Source: G965205725 sp965205725 | GTDB lineage: Bacteria; Pseudomonadota; Gammaproteobacteria; Pseudomonadales; Halieaceae | DNA: 64,000 nucleotides | Direction: 5' to 3' | Assembly (NCBI GenBank): GCA_965205725.1 | Contig: OZ242189.1 | Coordinates: 1,488,001-1,552,000, forward strand | Shown here: positions 1 to 8,111 of the stretch, piece after piece | Layout of the letters: each line of letters starts with the position of its first letter | Position numbering within the stretch: position 1 is the stretch's first letter | Translations under genes and position numbers: made by a program | The notes under the pieces: model-generated | The model's input: the letters and a program-made list of their open reading frames with translations, nothing else | What the model was told of the DNA's origin: nothing | Database searches by the model: none

Positions 1-916
1 AGCTGATCGCCTCATAGTGGCCATCTTCATCAGCAGCCCCAACTTTATCGACGATATGCCGGTTTGCTGCACCGCGGTTTTCTAACCGGTCAACCAAACC
101 GTATTCGAGCGCCACCTGCGCGGTATCACCAGCGTGGCGTTCGAGAATTTCAGCATAGTCATTGACGAAGCCGGACACTGCACCAGCTTCCAGCTCTCTG
201 TTTTGCTCAAGGGCTCCGGTGTATAGCGCCCACAATTGAGCCAGCCAGCGCTGGCTGGCTCCGCGTTCCTCCAGAGACATATCGCTGCGCATGAAAGGCT
301 CGACCGCAGACTTATATTTGCCTGTGCGAAACACATTGACCTTGATACTCAGCTTCTCCAGCGCTTCTTTGAAGTACCACTGATAGCGACCAAAGCCTTC
401 GATTTGAATCGCACCCATTGGGTGCAAAATAATCTCGTCAGCATAAGAGGCCAGGTAATATTGACTTTGGGAAAAGTAATCTCCCCAGGCAATAATGGGC
501 TTGCCACTGCTGCGAAAATCTTCCAGTGCTGCTGCAATATCTTCACTCTTGGCGATACCAATGCCATAGAGTTGTCCCAACTCCATAACCAACGCTGTAA
601 TCCCGGGATCATCCTTGGCGTACTCAATAGCCTCAAGCACATCGGCTAGCAAGACCTCGTGCTCGGAGGGCACTTCCTCGCTAAATAGTTGCGCCACTGG
701 GTCGGCATAGGTTTTCTGTTCAACCACGGTACCTACAGGGTCTAGCAGCAGCGCAGCCTTGGCGGGCAAGGGCTGCGGCGCGCTATCGAAAAACACCGCA
801 ATCAGCACGACCAGAAAAAGCAAGAAAACAAGATTGGACAGGGCCACCCTCAGCCGGGTAATACCACGCCAGAGTCCGGCCAACATACGCCGCAAAAATC
901 CTGGGACACTGCTCAT
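1..916 (-). CDS. sppA: Signal peptide peptidase SppA, 67-kDa type (partial)
   Basis: Inner-membrane serine protease that degrades cleaved signal peptides. The visible 305 residues are the N-terminal half: a short basic leader, one membrane segment near residues 24-43, then the first ClpP-like S49 domain. The motif GKYKSAVEPFMR near residues 199-210 carries the Lys (about K202) that acts as general base in the Ser-Lys dyad of the family. The nucleophile Ser lies in the C-terminal half, which is outside the window. The ATG at 914-916 overlaps the stop of the upstream DUF2069 gene (ATGA), so the two are probably translationally coupled. The product name is secure; the 3' end is missing because of the window edge, not because of decay. 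Confidence 0.92.
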   Translation of the reverse strand, partial: MSSVPGFLRRMLAGLWRGITRLRVALSNLVFLLFLVVLIAVFFDSAPQPLPAKAALLLDPVGTVVEQKTYADPVAQLFSEEVPSEHEVLLADVLEAIEYAKDDPGITALVMELGQLYGIGIAKSEDIAAALEDFRSSGKPIIAWGDYFSQSQYYLASYADEIILHPMGAIQIEGFGRYQWYFKEALEKLSIKVNVFRTGKYKSAVEPFMRSDMSLEERGASQRWLAQLWALYTGALEQNRELEAGAVSGFVNDYAEILERHAGDTAQVALEYGLVDRLENRGAANRHIVDKVGAADEDGHYEAIS

Positions 917-1278
917 GTGATTGCTTCCTCCCGTATTCTTCTCAGTTGCTGAGCGCGCCAGCGAACATACATCATCGCACTGCAAAACAAGGTGACAACG
1001 GCAACCAGCCCCACACTGTTAACCAGATCGGTGGGCTGTGAAAACAGTCGCAACACTGCCACAAGAAAGTACAGCAGCGTTACAAAACACAACCAGATAT
1101 AGCTGCGAAGGCGATCAGCATACAGGCCGGGAACAAACAGCAACAAGGGCAGCAAACGCCACAGCCACACAGGCCATGGGGCCCCATCATGCAGCGAGGT
1201 CCAAATTTCGACCATCAACACCACCACCAGGCTGGCCACAGTGAGATAGCGGGTCCATTCGATGCCCCGATCAGTCAT
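913..1278 (-). CDS. DUF2069 inner-membrane protein
   Basis: Small integral membrane protein of about 121 residues and unknown function. Four hydrophobic segments are visible, with a basic C-terminal tail (YVRWRAQQLRRIREE). The reading frame is open further upstream, but the ATG at 1276-1278 gives the usual family length and overlaps the stop of the wrbA-like gene by a few bases, so I chose it. The order arsC, wrbA-like, DUF2069 is known from Pseudomonas and related bacteria, which supports the family call by context. No catalytic residues are apparent. It probably belongs to the same transcript as the genes on both sides. Confidence 0.75.
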   Translation of the reverse strand: MTDRGIEWTRYLTVASLVVVLMVEIWTSLHDGAPWPVWLWRLLPLLLFVPGLYADRLRSYIWLCFVTLLYFLVAVLRLFSQPTDLVNSVGLVAVVTLFCSAMMYVRWRAQQLRRIREEAIT

Positions 1279-1873
1279 TGAGGCCCCGCTTGGCCCACAG
1301 GGCAACCCGCCGCCCCAGGGCTCGGCACAAGTTGAGTTCGGTATCATCTGGTGCTCGCTTGTTTTCAGGGCCGGCTACATGGGATGCACCGTAGGGGGTT
1401 CCACCAGAACGGGTCACCATCAGGCCCGATTCACTATAAGGCAAGCCAAGCATCACCATACCGTGATGCAACAACGGCAACATCATACTCAACAAGGTGC
1501 TTTCCTGGCCGCCGTGCAAGCTGCTACTGGCAGTAAACACTGCGGCAGGTTTATCGATCAGGGCACCAGACATCCACAAGCTGGATGTTTGATCGACAAA
1601 ATATTTCATCGGTGCAGCCATATTGCCAAACCGCGTGGGGCTACCCAGAACCAGGCCGGCACAATGGCGCAAGTCATCCTCTTCACAGTACAAGGGGCCC
1701 TTTGCAGGAATATCTTCAGCACTGGCTTGCGTGTCTGTTGATACCGGGGGCACTGTACGCAAGCGTGCTTCAATACCAGCGACTTGCCCAACGCCTCGGG
1801 CAATATGCTGTGCCATGGCCGCAGTCGAGCCGTGCCGAGAATAATAGAGAACCAGAACATAGGGAGTAGCCAT
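1271..1873 (-). CDS. wrbA: WrbA-like NAD(P)H:quinone oxidoreductase (flavodoxin fold)
   Basis: Cytosolic FMN enzyme of 200 residues, expected to reduce quinones by two electrons and so avoid semiquinone radicals. The N-terminal strand VLVLYYS is followed by the FMN phosphate loop SRHGSTAAMA (about residues 12-21). The stretch GSPTRFGNMAAPMKYFVDQT is the family's second flavin-binding segment and SSLHGGQESTLLSM the third. Length and motifs fit the WrbA family throughout. It lies one base downstream of the arsC-like gene and overlaps the DUF2069 start, so a four-gene operon with sppA is likely. Substrate preference cannot be read from sequence. Confidence 0.9.
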   Translation of the reverse strand: MATPYVLVLYYSRHGSTAAMAQHIARGVGQVAGIEARLRTVPPVSTDTQASAEDIPAKGPLYCEEDDLRHCAGLVLGSPTRFGNMAAPMKYFVDQTSSLWMSGALIDKPAAVFTASSSLHGGQESTLLSMMLPLLHHGMVMLGLPYSESGLMVTRSGGTPYGASHVAGPENKRAPDDTELNLCRALGRRVALWAKRGLND

Positions 1874-1874
1874 A

Positions 1875-2225
1875 CTAAATGAGAGCCAGAACGCTCTCTG
1901 GCGGGCGCCCTAATACCGCTCGGCCTGCACTGACCACTATGGGACGCTCTATCAATATGGGGTTTTCGGACATGGCCTGCAATATCTGATCATCACCCAC
2001 GCCTTCATCCTGCAAATTGTTGGCCTTGAACTCATCTTCGCCCTTGCGCAGCAACTGGCGTGGCGCAATCCCCAAGAGTGAGACCAACTCGGCCAACTGC
2101 GCCGCACTAGGGGGCGTTTCCAGATACAAAATAAGCTCTGGCTCAATACCGTTTTCCTCCAATAGCGCCAAAGTCTGGCGTGACTTGGAGCAGCGAGGAT
2201 TGTGATAAATCTTGAAGTCAGACAC
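1875..2225 (-). CDS. arsC: ArsC-family (glutaredoxin-dependent) arsenate reductase
   Basis: Protein of 116 residues of the ArsC/YffB thioredoxin-like family. The active-site stretch HNPRCSKSRQTL near the N-terminus holds the catalytic Cys. Arginines in the positions that bind the oxyanion in ArsC are visible in RQLLRKGE, LIERPIVV and GRAVLGRPPE. The open frame runs 55 codons further upstream, but the GTG at 2223-2225 has a GGGAG ribosome site nine bases ahead and gives the standard family length. No arsR or arsB is nearby, so this is a housekeeping homologue; true arsenate reductase activity is plausible but unproven. It is divergent from yihY with a 163-bp gap. Confidence 0.85.
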   Translation of the reverse strand: MSDFKIYHNPRCSKSRQTLALLEENGIEPELILYLETPPSAAQLAELVSLLGIAPRQLLRKGEDEFKANNLQDEGVGDDQILQAMSENPILIERPIVVSAGRAVLGRPPESVLALI

Positions 2226-2388
2226 TGGCTTTAACTCCCAGGTTTCAACGATTGAGTGAATCCGCAGGCCTTCAATCCATCGGTCAAACATTTCGGCCAA
2301 AGCACCAATGAATACAGCCACAAAAGTGCGCAGAATTATAGCAGACTGAGCCTGCCTGCCTGCGTTAAAACATGTAATAATTCTGCGC

Positions 2389-3612
2389 ATGTCTTACGAC
2401 CTTCCCTATTTTTTAGCCTGGTGTCGCTATTTGGCAAGGCGCTTTGCAGACGACCAGTGTATGCGCAGCGCCGCCGCCCTCACCTATATGAGTTTGTTCG
2501 CCCTGGTGCCATTGATGACCGTTATGTATGCCATGGTGGCGGCAGTACCCGCTTTTCAAGGGGCGGGCGAGGAAATTCAGAGCTTCCTGTTCGAAAACCT
2601 GGTTCCCGAGACCAGCGCAGAACTTGAAACCTATTTGGCAGACTTTTCCCGGCAGGCTAAAAACCTGACCGGGGTCGGCATTGGTTTTTTGGTGGTCACT
2701 GCGGTGCTCATGCTGCGCAATATTGAAAATGCCTTTAACATCATCTGGCGTACGCGCGCCAACCGCAGCCCTATTGCCAGTTTCCTGCTGTACTGGGCCG
2801 TGTTAAGTCTGGGGCCCATGTTTATCGGCCTGGCCCTGGGCATCAGCACCTATCTGGCTTCTGCGGCAGTCTTTATTGAAGACTACGATGTCATTGGGCT
2901 GCGTGCATTGATACTGGAGCTCGCCCCTGTGCTGCTCAGCTCAGCGGCCTTTACTCTGGTTTATGCGGCGGTGCCAAACTATCCGGTCTCCATAAAACAC
3001 GCTGTTGTTGGGGGCATCGCCACCGCCATTATGTTCAATATTGCCCGCAGTCTGTTTACCAAATTGGTGGTGGGTTCCAGCTATACAGTCATCTATGGAG
3101 CCTTTGCCACATTCCCATTGTTTCTATTGTGGCTCTACGTTTCCTGGAACATCGTTTTAGGGGGAGGCATCCTCGTGCACTCTCTGTCTGCCTATCAATC
3201 AGAAGCGAGTAGCAGGCAACTCCTAGCAGTAAAAGCATTATCGGTGCTGCACATGTTTTGGAACAAGCAGAAATCAGGTGCCAGCGTCAGCGAAGCTCAT
3301 ATTCTGAAAGAAACCAACCGCGACACCGGCGGTCTCGACAGTGAAACATGGATACGCCTGCGGGATATTTTTCTAGACAGAAAACTTTTGCAAACCGACG
3401 AGAAAAGTCGCTACTTCCTCGCCCGGGATTTGCACGACATACAGGTGTGGCAAATCAAAGAGTGGGTCAACTCTGAAGTCACACTGGAAGAGCTGAACCC
3501 GGATGCGACTGCAAGCGACTGGCGCAGCACCGCAATGGCTATGTTTACCAGACAGTCGCAGTCGCAGCGCGACATCTTGCAGATGAACCTGGCAGAGCTG
3601 TTTCGCCAATGA
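2389..3612 (+). CDS. yihY: YihY/BrkB family inner-membrane protein
   Basis: Polytopic membrane protein of 407 residues. The YihY/BrkB family was long labelled ribonuclease BN, an assignment later withdrawn; its function is unknown. The N-terminal two thirds has six hydrophobic stretches, with the family signatures AAALTYMSLFALVPLMTV and YGAFATFPLFLLWLYVSW. The last 150 residues are soluble and resemble a winged-helix-like tail seen in gammaproteobacterial members. It sits opposite arsC-wrbA, the same arrangement as in Pseudomonas. The stop overlaps the start of the next gene (ATGA), so it heads a three-gene operon. Confidence 0.88.
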   Translation: MSYDLPYFLAWCRYLARRFADDQCMRSAAALTYMSLFALVPLMTVMYAMVAAVPAFQGAGEEIQSFLFENLVPETSAELETYLADFSRQAKNLTGVGIGFLVVTAVLMLRNIENAFNIIWRTRANRSPIASFLLYWAVLSLGPMFIGLALGISTYLASAAVFIEDYDVIGLRALILELAPVLLSSAAFTLVYAAVPNYPVSIKHAVVGGIATAIMFNIARSLFTKLVVGSSYTVIYGAFATFPLFLLWLYVSWNIVLGGGILVHSLSAYQSEASSRQLLAVKALSVLHMFWNKQKSGASVSEAHILKETNRDTGGLDSETWIRLRDIFLDRKLLQTDEKSRYFLARDLHDIQVWQIKEWVNSEVTLEELNPDATASDWRSTAMAMFTRQSQSQRDILQMNLAELFRQ

Positions 3613-4055
3613 GATGGCTGTCAATCGCCCTGTTAATCTCAGTCCTCCCGGGCTGTTCGCCTCCTTCAGACCCGGTCGGCATTCAGCGACTCAGCAACGA
3701 TGGCAAGCCAGTGTTAATCAACTACTGGGCCATTTGGTGTAAGCCCTGTCGGGAGGAGATCCCGGAGCTCAACGAGTTTGCGCGGGAATACGCAGATAGA
3801 GCATCGGTTTACGCGGTAAATTTTGACGGCGTGAGCGGCGAGAAATTGCTTACCCAGACCCATGAGCTGGGCATAGAATTCGCGCTTTTAGAGGAGGACC
3901 CAGCCTATCAGTTGGGATACGCCCGACCCATGGTGCTACCAACTACAGTGATATTAAATGGCGAGGGCGTTCTGCTGGAACGGCTGTTGGGGCCACAGAC
4001 TGGAACCAGCCTGGCACAAGCCCTCAATCAGATAAATGGGAGTTCGAGTCAATGA
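3609..4055 (+). CDS. TlpA-like thioredoxin-fold lipoprotein
   Basis: Predicted periplasm-facing lipoprotein of 148 residues. The N-terminus has a short hydrophobic stretch ending in the lipobox LPGC at about residues 13-16, so Cys16 should be lipidated. The mature part is a thioredoxin fold with the redox motif WCKPC (about residues 43-47) preceded by INYWAI, and the cis-Pro loop MVLPTTV. This pattern is that of TlpA/ResA-type thiol reductases that act in the cell envelope. It overlaps yihY upstream and the nitroreductase downstream by four bases each. Which substrate protein it reduces is unknown. Confidence 0.85.
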   Translation: MRWLSIALLISVLPGCSPPSDPVGIQRLSNDGKPVLINYWAIWCKPCREEIPELNEFAREYADRASVYAVNFDGVSGEKLLTQTHELGIEFALLEEDPAYQLGYARPMVLPTTVILNGEGVLLERLLGPQTGTSLAQALNQINGSSSQ

Positions 4056-4702
4056 AACTGACATTTGAAGAGTATCCGCAACTGGAGATGCGAGCGCGAG
4101 CAGAGAGTTTCTATCGGCTCCTCAACAAGCGACGCACGGTAAGAGACTACTCGGGCCGACCCGTTCCACGAGAGATTATTGAGCAGTGTTTGCTCACTGC
4201 CGGTACCTCGCCCAGTGGCGCGCACCGGCAACCCTGGCATTTTGCCGCAGTTAGCGACCCCGCCATCAAACGGGAAATTCGCCTGGGCGCCGAGCAGGAG
4301 GAGCGAGAGTTCTATCAACGACGAGCCCCGCAGGACTGGCTGGATGCACTGGCCCCTCTGGGTACTAATGAGCACAAACCATTCCTGGAAATAGCGCCCT
4401 ATCTGATCGTCATCTTTGGTCAGAAGTTTGAGCTGGATGCAGAGGGCAACAAACATAAGAACTACTACGTGCCTGAATCAGTTGGCATTGCCACCGGCCT
4501 GTTAATTACCGCATTGCACAATGCCGGCCTGGCCACCCTGACCCATACTCCCAGTCCCATGAAGTTTCTCAACACGATATTACAGCGACCGGATATCGAA
4601 AAGCCTGTCATGATCCTGGTGGCTGGCTATCCAACCGAAGACGCAGAAGTACCAGACCTCACCCGCAAACCACTTGCAGACATTGCCAGTTTCCACGAGT
4701 AG
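4052..4702 (+). CDS. Iodotyrosine-deiodinase-like flavin nitroreductase
   Basis: FMN enzyme of 216 residues in the nitroreductase superfamily. Instead of looking like general nitroreductases it resembles iodotyrosine deiodinase (IYD): the start LNKRRTVRDYSGRPVPREII, the FMN loop TAGTSPSGAHRQPWHF, the insert EEREFYQRRAPQDW, and the C-terminal VAGYPTEDAEVPDLTRKPL all follow that family. Bacterial IYD homologues remove halogen from halotyrosines by one-electron flavin chemistry. From memory of the human enzyme, the active-site lid uses a Glu, a Tyr and a Lys; Glu and Tyr candidates are present here but the Lys position looks like Ala or Pro. The substrate is therefore uncertain. Confidence 0.8.
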   Translation: MKLTFEEYPQLEMRARAESFYRLLNKRRTVRDYSGRPVPREIIEQCLLTAGTSPSGAHRQPWHFAAVSDPAIKREIRLGAEQEEREFYQRRAPQDWLDALAPLGTNEHKPFLEIAPYLIVIFGQKFELDAEGNKHKNYYVPESVGIATGLLITALHNAGLATLTHTPSPMKFLNTILQRPDIEKPVMILVAGYPTEDAEVPDLTRKPLADIASFHE

Positions 4703-5093
4703 AACGCTGGGAGAACAGCCGATGAGTAACGCACCTGGTCACACAGTCAGCAGCGGAGAAACACGGGGCAAGTTCTGCGAAAGTCCCAGAGGGCTGGGCA
4801 GGCACACAGCCTGCGATGACTCACCAGCGCACTCAGCCGACCGCCACAATACCGATTTAAACCGGTTAAGCCGCGACCTGCACGGCACGGTAAAACTGTT
4901 TGCGAACTAGTCCGGACGATCACCCGGAACTGGAAACGCGGGCCGTTAAAACATCTGCGCTGTACAGACCTCGGTCTGGGCGTTGATCTGCATCGTACCG
5001 CCTGTCGATGAACCTGTGTAAGATTGCCGGTCTAATTCACTCGCGGAACATTCCTGTGCTGGTATTATTGGCAAAACAGGACGCCTAAACTCT
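4703..5093. other. Intergenic stretch with a doubtful 62-codon ORF
   Basis: 391 bases without a convincing gene. An open frame from the ATG at 4722 to 4910 (plus strand) has a weak GGGAG ahead of it, but its composition is low in hydrophobic residues and I recognise no family. Its last residues (LSRDLHGTVKLFAN) faintly recall the C-terminus of methyl-accepting chemotaxis proteins, which could mean a remnant; this is weak. The promoter for the following oxygenase gene should lie between 4911 and 5093. Confidence 0.4.
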
Positions 5094-5855
5094 ATGCCTC
5101 ACACAGCTATTCGCTACCTGAATCAGACCATGATCGACAACTTCGATCTGATCGACTTCCAGGAAAAACATCCTTTCCCGTGGGTAAACCCCCAGGGTTT
5201 TATCAGTCCGGAAACCTACCGGGAATTGCTCGACAACATGCCGCCGTTAGAACGCTTTACACCCTCTTTCGGCAAACAGCGAAAAAGTGGCCAGGCCTCC
5301 CATGATCGCTATATTCTCGACTATGAAGACGGTATTGAGCTGGCCGAACCCTGGGCCAGGTTCATGGAAGAACTGTTGAGCGATACCTATCGAAAATTTG
5401 TCTGCCGCCTGCTGAAAGTTTCCAATGTTCGACTACGCTTCCACTGGCACTACACACCTGCTGGCGCAGAGGTAGGCCCCCATTGTGACTCGAAGGGCAA
5501 AATAGGGTCGCAAATTTTTTACCTGAATACACCCGATGACTGGGACCCGGCCTGGGGTGGGGAAACCGTTGTTCTCGATGACAATGGCCGCTTCCCAACC
5601 TACAGCGCACCGCAGTTTGCAGAGTTCGATCAACAGTGGCCCGCAATCACCATGGAGAACCGCTCGATCATTTTCGGGCGCCGCGGCAACTCGTGGCATG
5701 GCGTAAAACCCATCACCTGTCCAGAGGGCAAACTCCGCAAGGTTTTTATTGTGGTATTTGAAGAGCACAAACCACTACAAGTATTCTTCAAAAAGCTGGG
5801 GCGCCTGCTTACCGGCAAACCAACGGTAAGCGAGAAAGAACGCTTAACCTTCTAA
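5094..5855 (+). CDS. 2-oxoglutarate/Fe(II)-dependent oxygenase
   Basis: Soluble protein of 253 residues with the facial triad of 2OG-Fe(II) dioxygenases: H130-x-D132 in GPHCDSKGK and H202 in SWHGVKPI, followed by an Arg in KLRKVF (about residue 215) that should bind the 2OG carboxylate. The order and spacing fit the prolyl-hydroxylase-like 2OG-FeII_Oxy group. An in-frame ATG 13 codons downstream is an alternative start. Its 3' end overlaps the 3' end of the convergent P450 gene by 12 bases. The substrate cannot be inferred; a protein side chain or small metabolite is equally possible. Confidence 0.82.
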   Translation: MPHTAIRYLNQTMIDNFDLIDFQEKHPFPWVNPQGFISPETYRELLDNMPPLERFTPSFGKQRKSGQASHDRYILDYEDGIELAEPWARFMEELLSDTYRKFVCRLLKVSNVRLRFHWHYTPAGAEVGPHCDSKGKIGSQIFYLNTPDDWDPAWGGETVVLDDNGRFPTYSAPQFAEFDQQWPAITMENRSIIFGRRGNSWHGVKPITCPEGKLRKVFIVVFEEHKPLQVFFKKLGRLLTGKPTVSEKERLTF

Positions 5856-7106
5856 AGCACCCCCCGACTCATTCAGGGGCTGTAATTTAACCGGCAAGCT
5901 GGCGTAACCTTTAACGAAGTAAGAAGGTATTCGCTCGGGCTCTCCAACGACCTCTACAAAACTAAAACGCTGTTGAATCTCTTCCCATAAGGTACGCAAT
6001 TGCAGCTCGGCCAAATGGCTGCCCATGCAGCGATGGATGCCATAGCCAAAAGACAAATGCTTGCGTACATTTTTCCGATCTATAATAAAGTCGTTGGCAT
6101 TTTCAAAGACAGATTCATCCCGATTTCCCGAGACATACCACATCGCCACTTTGTCTCCACGCTTAATTTTATTTCCGTCAATCTCCGTATCCGCGAGTGC
6201 TGTTCTGCGCATGAAAGCCAGCGGAGTCTGCCAACGGATAATCTCAGAGACCATCGACGGTATCAGCCTGCTGTTCGCACGCAGCTTCTCGTACTCGGGC
6301 GGGAACTGATTGAGCGCCAACACGCCACCCGTCATCGAGTTTCTGGTTGTATCGTTGCCGCCGACAATCAGCAGGATCAAATTGCCCAAAAAGGTAAAGG
6401 GTTCCATATCCCTGGTCGCCTCGCCCTGTACCAGCATAGAAATTAAATCATTGCGCGGCTCGTCATTGGCCTCACGCTGCTTCCATAGCTCCTGAAAGTA
6501 CTCAAGGCACTCAAGCATTTCCGCTCGACGCTGCTCCTCACTTTCAATAACGCCGTAGCCAGGCGTAGCAGTAGAAATATCAGACCAGCGGGTAAGTTTG
6601 CGTCGGTCCTCGAAGGGAAAATCAAACAGAGTGGCCAACATCATCGTAGTCAATTCGATAGAGACCTTATCGACCCAGTTAAATGTTTCTCCGACGGGCA
6701 AGCTATCCAAAACTTTCTGAGTCCGGCCTCGAATAAGTTCAGCGAAGTTAGGCAGGTTGCGCGAACCAACAGCGGGATTCACCGCACCCCTCTGTTGGCT
6801 GTGGTCAGGCTCATCCATGGCGATAAACATGGGCAGCACAAAATCTTCTTCCGGATCACGCAGGGTTATTCCAGGTTCAGATGAAAACAGCTCATGGTTG
6901 GTATCAACGTGCATGATGTCGTCGTAGCGGGTCACAGACCAAAAAGGACCGAACGGGCTAGTCGGCGTGTAATGTACCGGTGCCTCTTTACGCAGACGCT
7001 CAAACCAGGGCCACTGACCATCAGCCGCCCACAGTTCGGGATTAATCAGGCTGATCTGATCCAGCGGTGTGTTGGCCGGATCGGCGCTGAGCATATTTTC
7101 AATCAT
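5844..7106 (-). CDS. CYP153-family cytochrome P450 (terminal alkane/fatty-acid hydroxylase)
   Basis: Soluble bacterial P450 of 420 residues. Landmarks: I-helix oxygen-activation motif GGNDTTRNSMTGG (about residues 247-259), K-helix EIIRWQTPLAFMRRTA starting near residue 286, and the haem loop FGYGIHRCMGSHLAE with the Cys near residue 360. The combination MTGGVLALNQ and WYVSGNRDESVF is typical of CYP153, enzymes that hydroxylate medium-chain alkanes or fatty acids at the terminal carbon. The frame opens 16 codons earlier, but the ATG at 7104-7106 has GGAG eight bases ahead, so I use it. Its ferredoxin and ferredoxin reductase partners are not adjacent and are not seen in this window. Confidence 0.88.
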   Translation of the reverse strand: MIENMLSADPANTPLDQISLINPELWAADGQWPWFERLRKEAPVHYTPTSPFGPFWSVTRYDDIMHVDTNHELFSSEPGITLRDPEEDFVLPMFIAMDEPDHSQQRGAVNPAVGSRNLPNFAELIRGRTQKVLDSLPVGETFNWVDKVSIELTTMMLATLFDFPFEDRRKLTRWSDISTATPGYGVIESEEQRRAEMLECLEYFQELWKQREANDEPRNDLISMLVQGEATRDMEPFTFLGNLILLIVGGNDTTRNSMTGGVLALNQFPPEYEKLRANSRLIPSMVSEIIRWQTPLAFMRRTALADTEIDGNKIKRGDKVAMWYVSGNRDESVFENANDFIIDRKNVRKHLSFGYGIHRCMGSHLAELQLRTLWEEIQQRFSFVEVVGEPERIPSYFVKGYASLPVKLQPLNESGGALEG

Positions 7107-7237
7107 GTTCTGGTCTCCATGTGTACACTGCACACTATAAGCATGTGCCAGCATGATTCAACCCAATAAAGAGAACAATTGAGATGACGCAGAGGACCTA
7201 AAACAAGCTGGCTCAATCGCGCCCCGCCCGGTTCTTA

Positions 7238-7972
7238 TTACTCGGCGTAAATGTCCTCGTAAACCCAGCCGCCTTTTTTCATCCGCAGGCGATGGCGCTG
7301 CCCGTCCGTATCTGCTTCACCCGACTCATAACCGGCATCACCTTCCCACATTGCCACCAGGTCATCGCCACTGGCGCCGATGCGAGTCACATAGTGCCTT
7401 GGCTCCATTGCGCTCAACGCTGTCAGTGCTTCCTCAACCGAATCAAATGTCGACAAATAGTGCAATGTGACGAAGGTCGGCGGAACAATTTCGATATCAC
7501 CATTGCGGTGTTTGTCCAAGGCAGCCGCTGGAGATAACCACTGACTCTCTTTGATTTCTCCATCGTCGATGGTCACAGTACCCTCAGGCGCACGGGTGGC
7601 GAAAAACCAGGTAATAAAGCGGCGATTACCCAGTGCCGGTGGAGTCCAGTGAGAAAACCAGTGCATGTTTTCCAGCCCAACCTCCAGGCCGACTTCTTCC
7701 TGCGCTTCACGAGCCGCTGCAATTCGCGCCCGCTGCTCCATGGGATCATCCGGGCTGCCATCCGTATCATCAATACGCCCTCCGGCAAAGACCCACATAC
7801 CACCAAAAGCGATTTTGGAATTTTTCCGCAGCATAAGGGTTTGCGGGCCGTTCTCGGAATTCCGCAATAGAATCACTGTCGCTGCATAAATGGTCTCTGT
7901 CTCATCGCCACCGGAGTCGCTGGAAAAGGAGGACAGGCGTTTGGAAAAAGCATCAATCTTGTCGTCAGACAT
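7238..7972 (-). CDS. NUDIX hydrolase
   Basis: Protein of 244 residues with a NUDIX box whose catalytic core is REAQEEVGLE (about residues 88-97), preceded by the strand and loop GGMWVFAGGRIDD. The segment between GGRIDD and the RExxEE helix is longer than in the classic 23-residue box, a feature of NUDT19/CoA-diphosphatase-like relatives. Such enzymes cleave nucleoside diphosphates linked to another moiety, for example acyl-CoA. The start is an ATG with AGGAG six bases ahead. A TGTACA palindrome overlaps the start codon and another lies 24 bases upstream. The neighbouring P450 and acyl-CoA dehydrogenase genes make a role in fatty-acid metabolism possible. Confidence 0.85.
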   Translation of the reverse strand: MSDDKIDAFSKRLSSFSSDSGGDETETIYAATVILLRNSENGPQTLMLRKNSKIAFGGMWVFAGGRIDDTDGSPDDPMEQRARIAAAREAQEEVGLEVGLENMHWFSHWTPPALGNRRFITWFFATRAPEGTVTIDDGEIKESQWLSPAAALDKHRNGDIEIVPPTFVTLHYLSTFDSVEEALTALSAMEPRHYVTRIGASGDDLVAMWEGDAGYESGEADTDGQRHRLRMKKGGWVYEDIYAE

Positions 7973-8111
7973 GTACAGCTCCTGTTATTCAGGCGTGTAC
8001 AATGCCAGCATGTCTGGCAAAACTCCACAGGCTCAGTACGACAAGGTTCTCAACACGGTCGCCGGCTGTTGCTTACCTTTCATAAATGTCGTATTCGACA
8101 GGCAGTTGCCT

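Noticed and set aside
1875..2390. 171-residue version of the ArsC-like protein
   Set aside because: The first 55 residues precede a good ribosome site and have no place in the family fold; the shorter GTG start is preferred.
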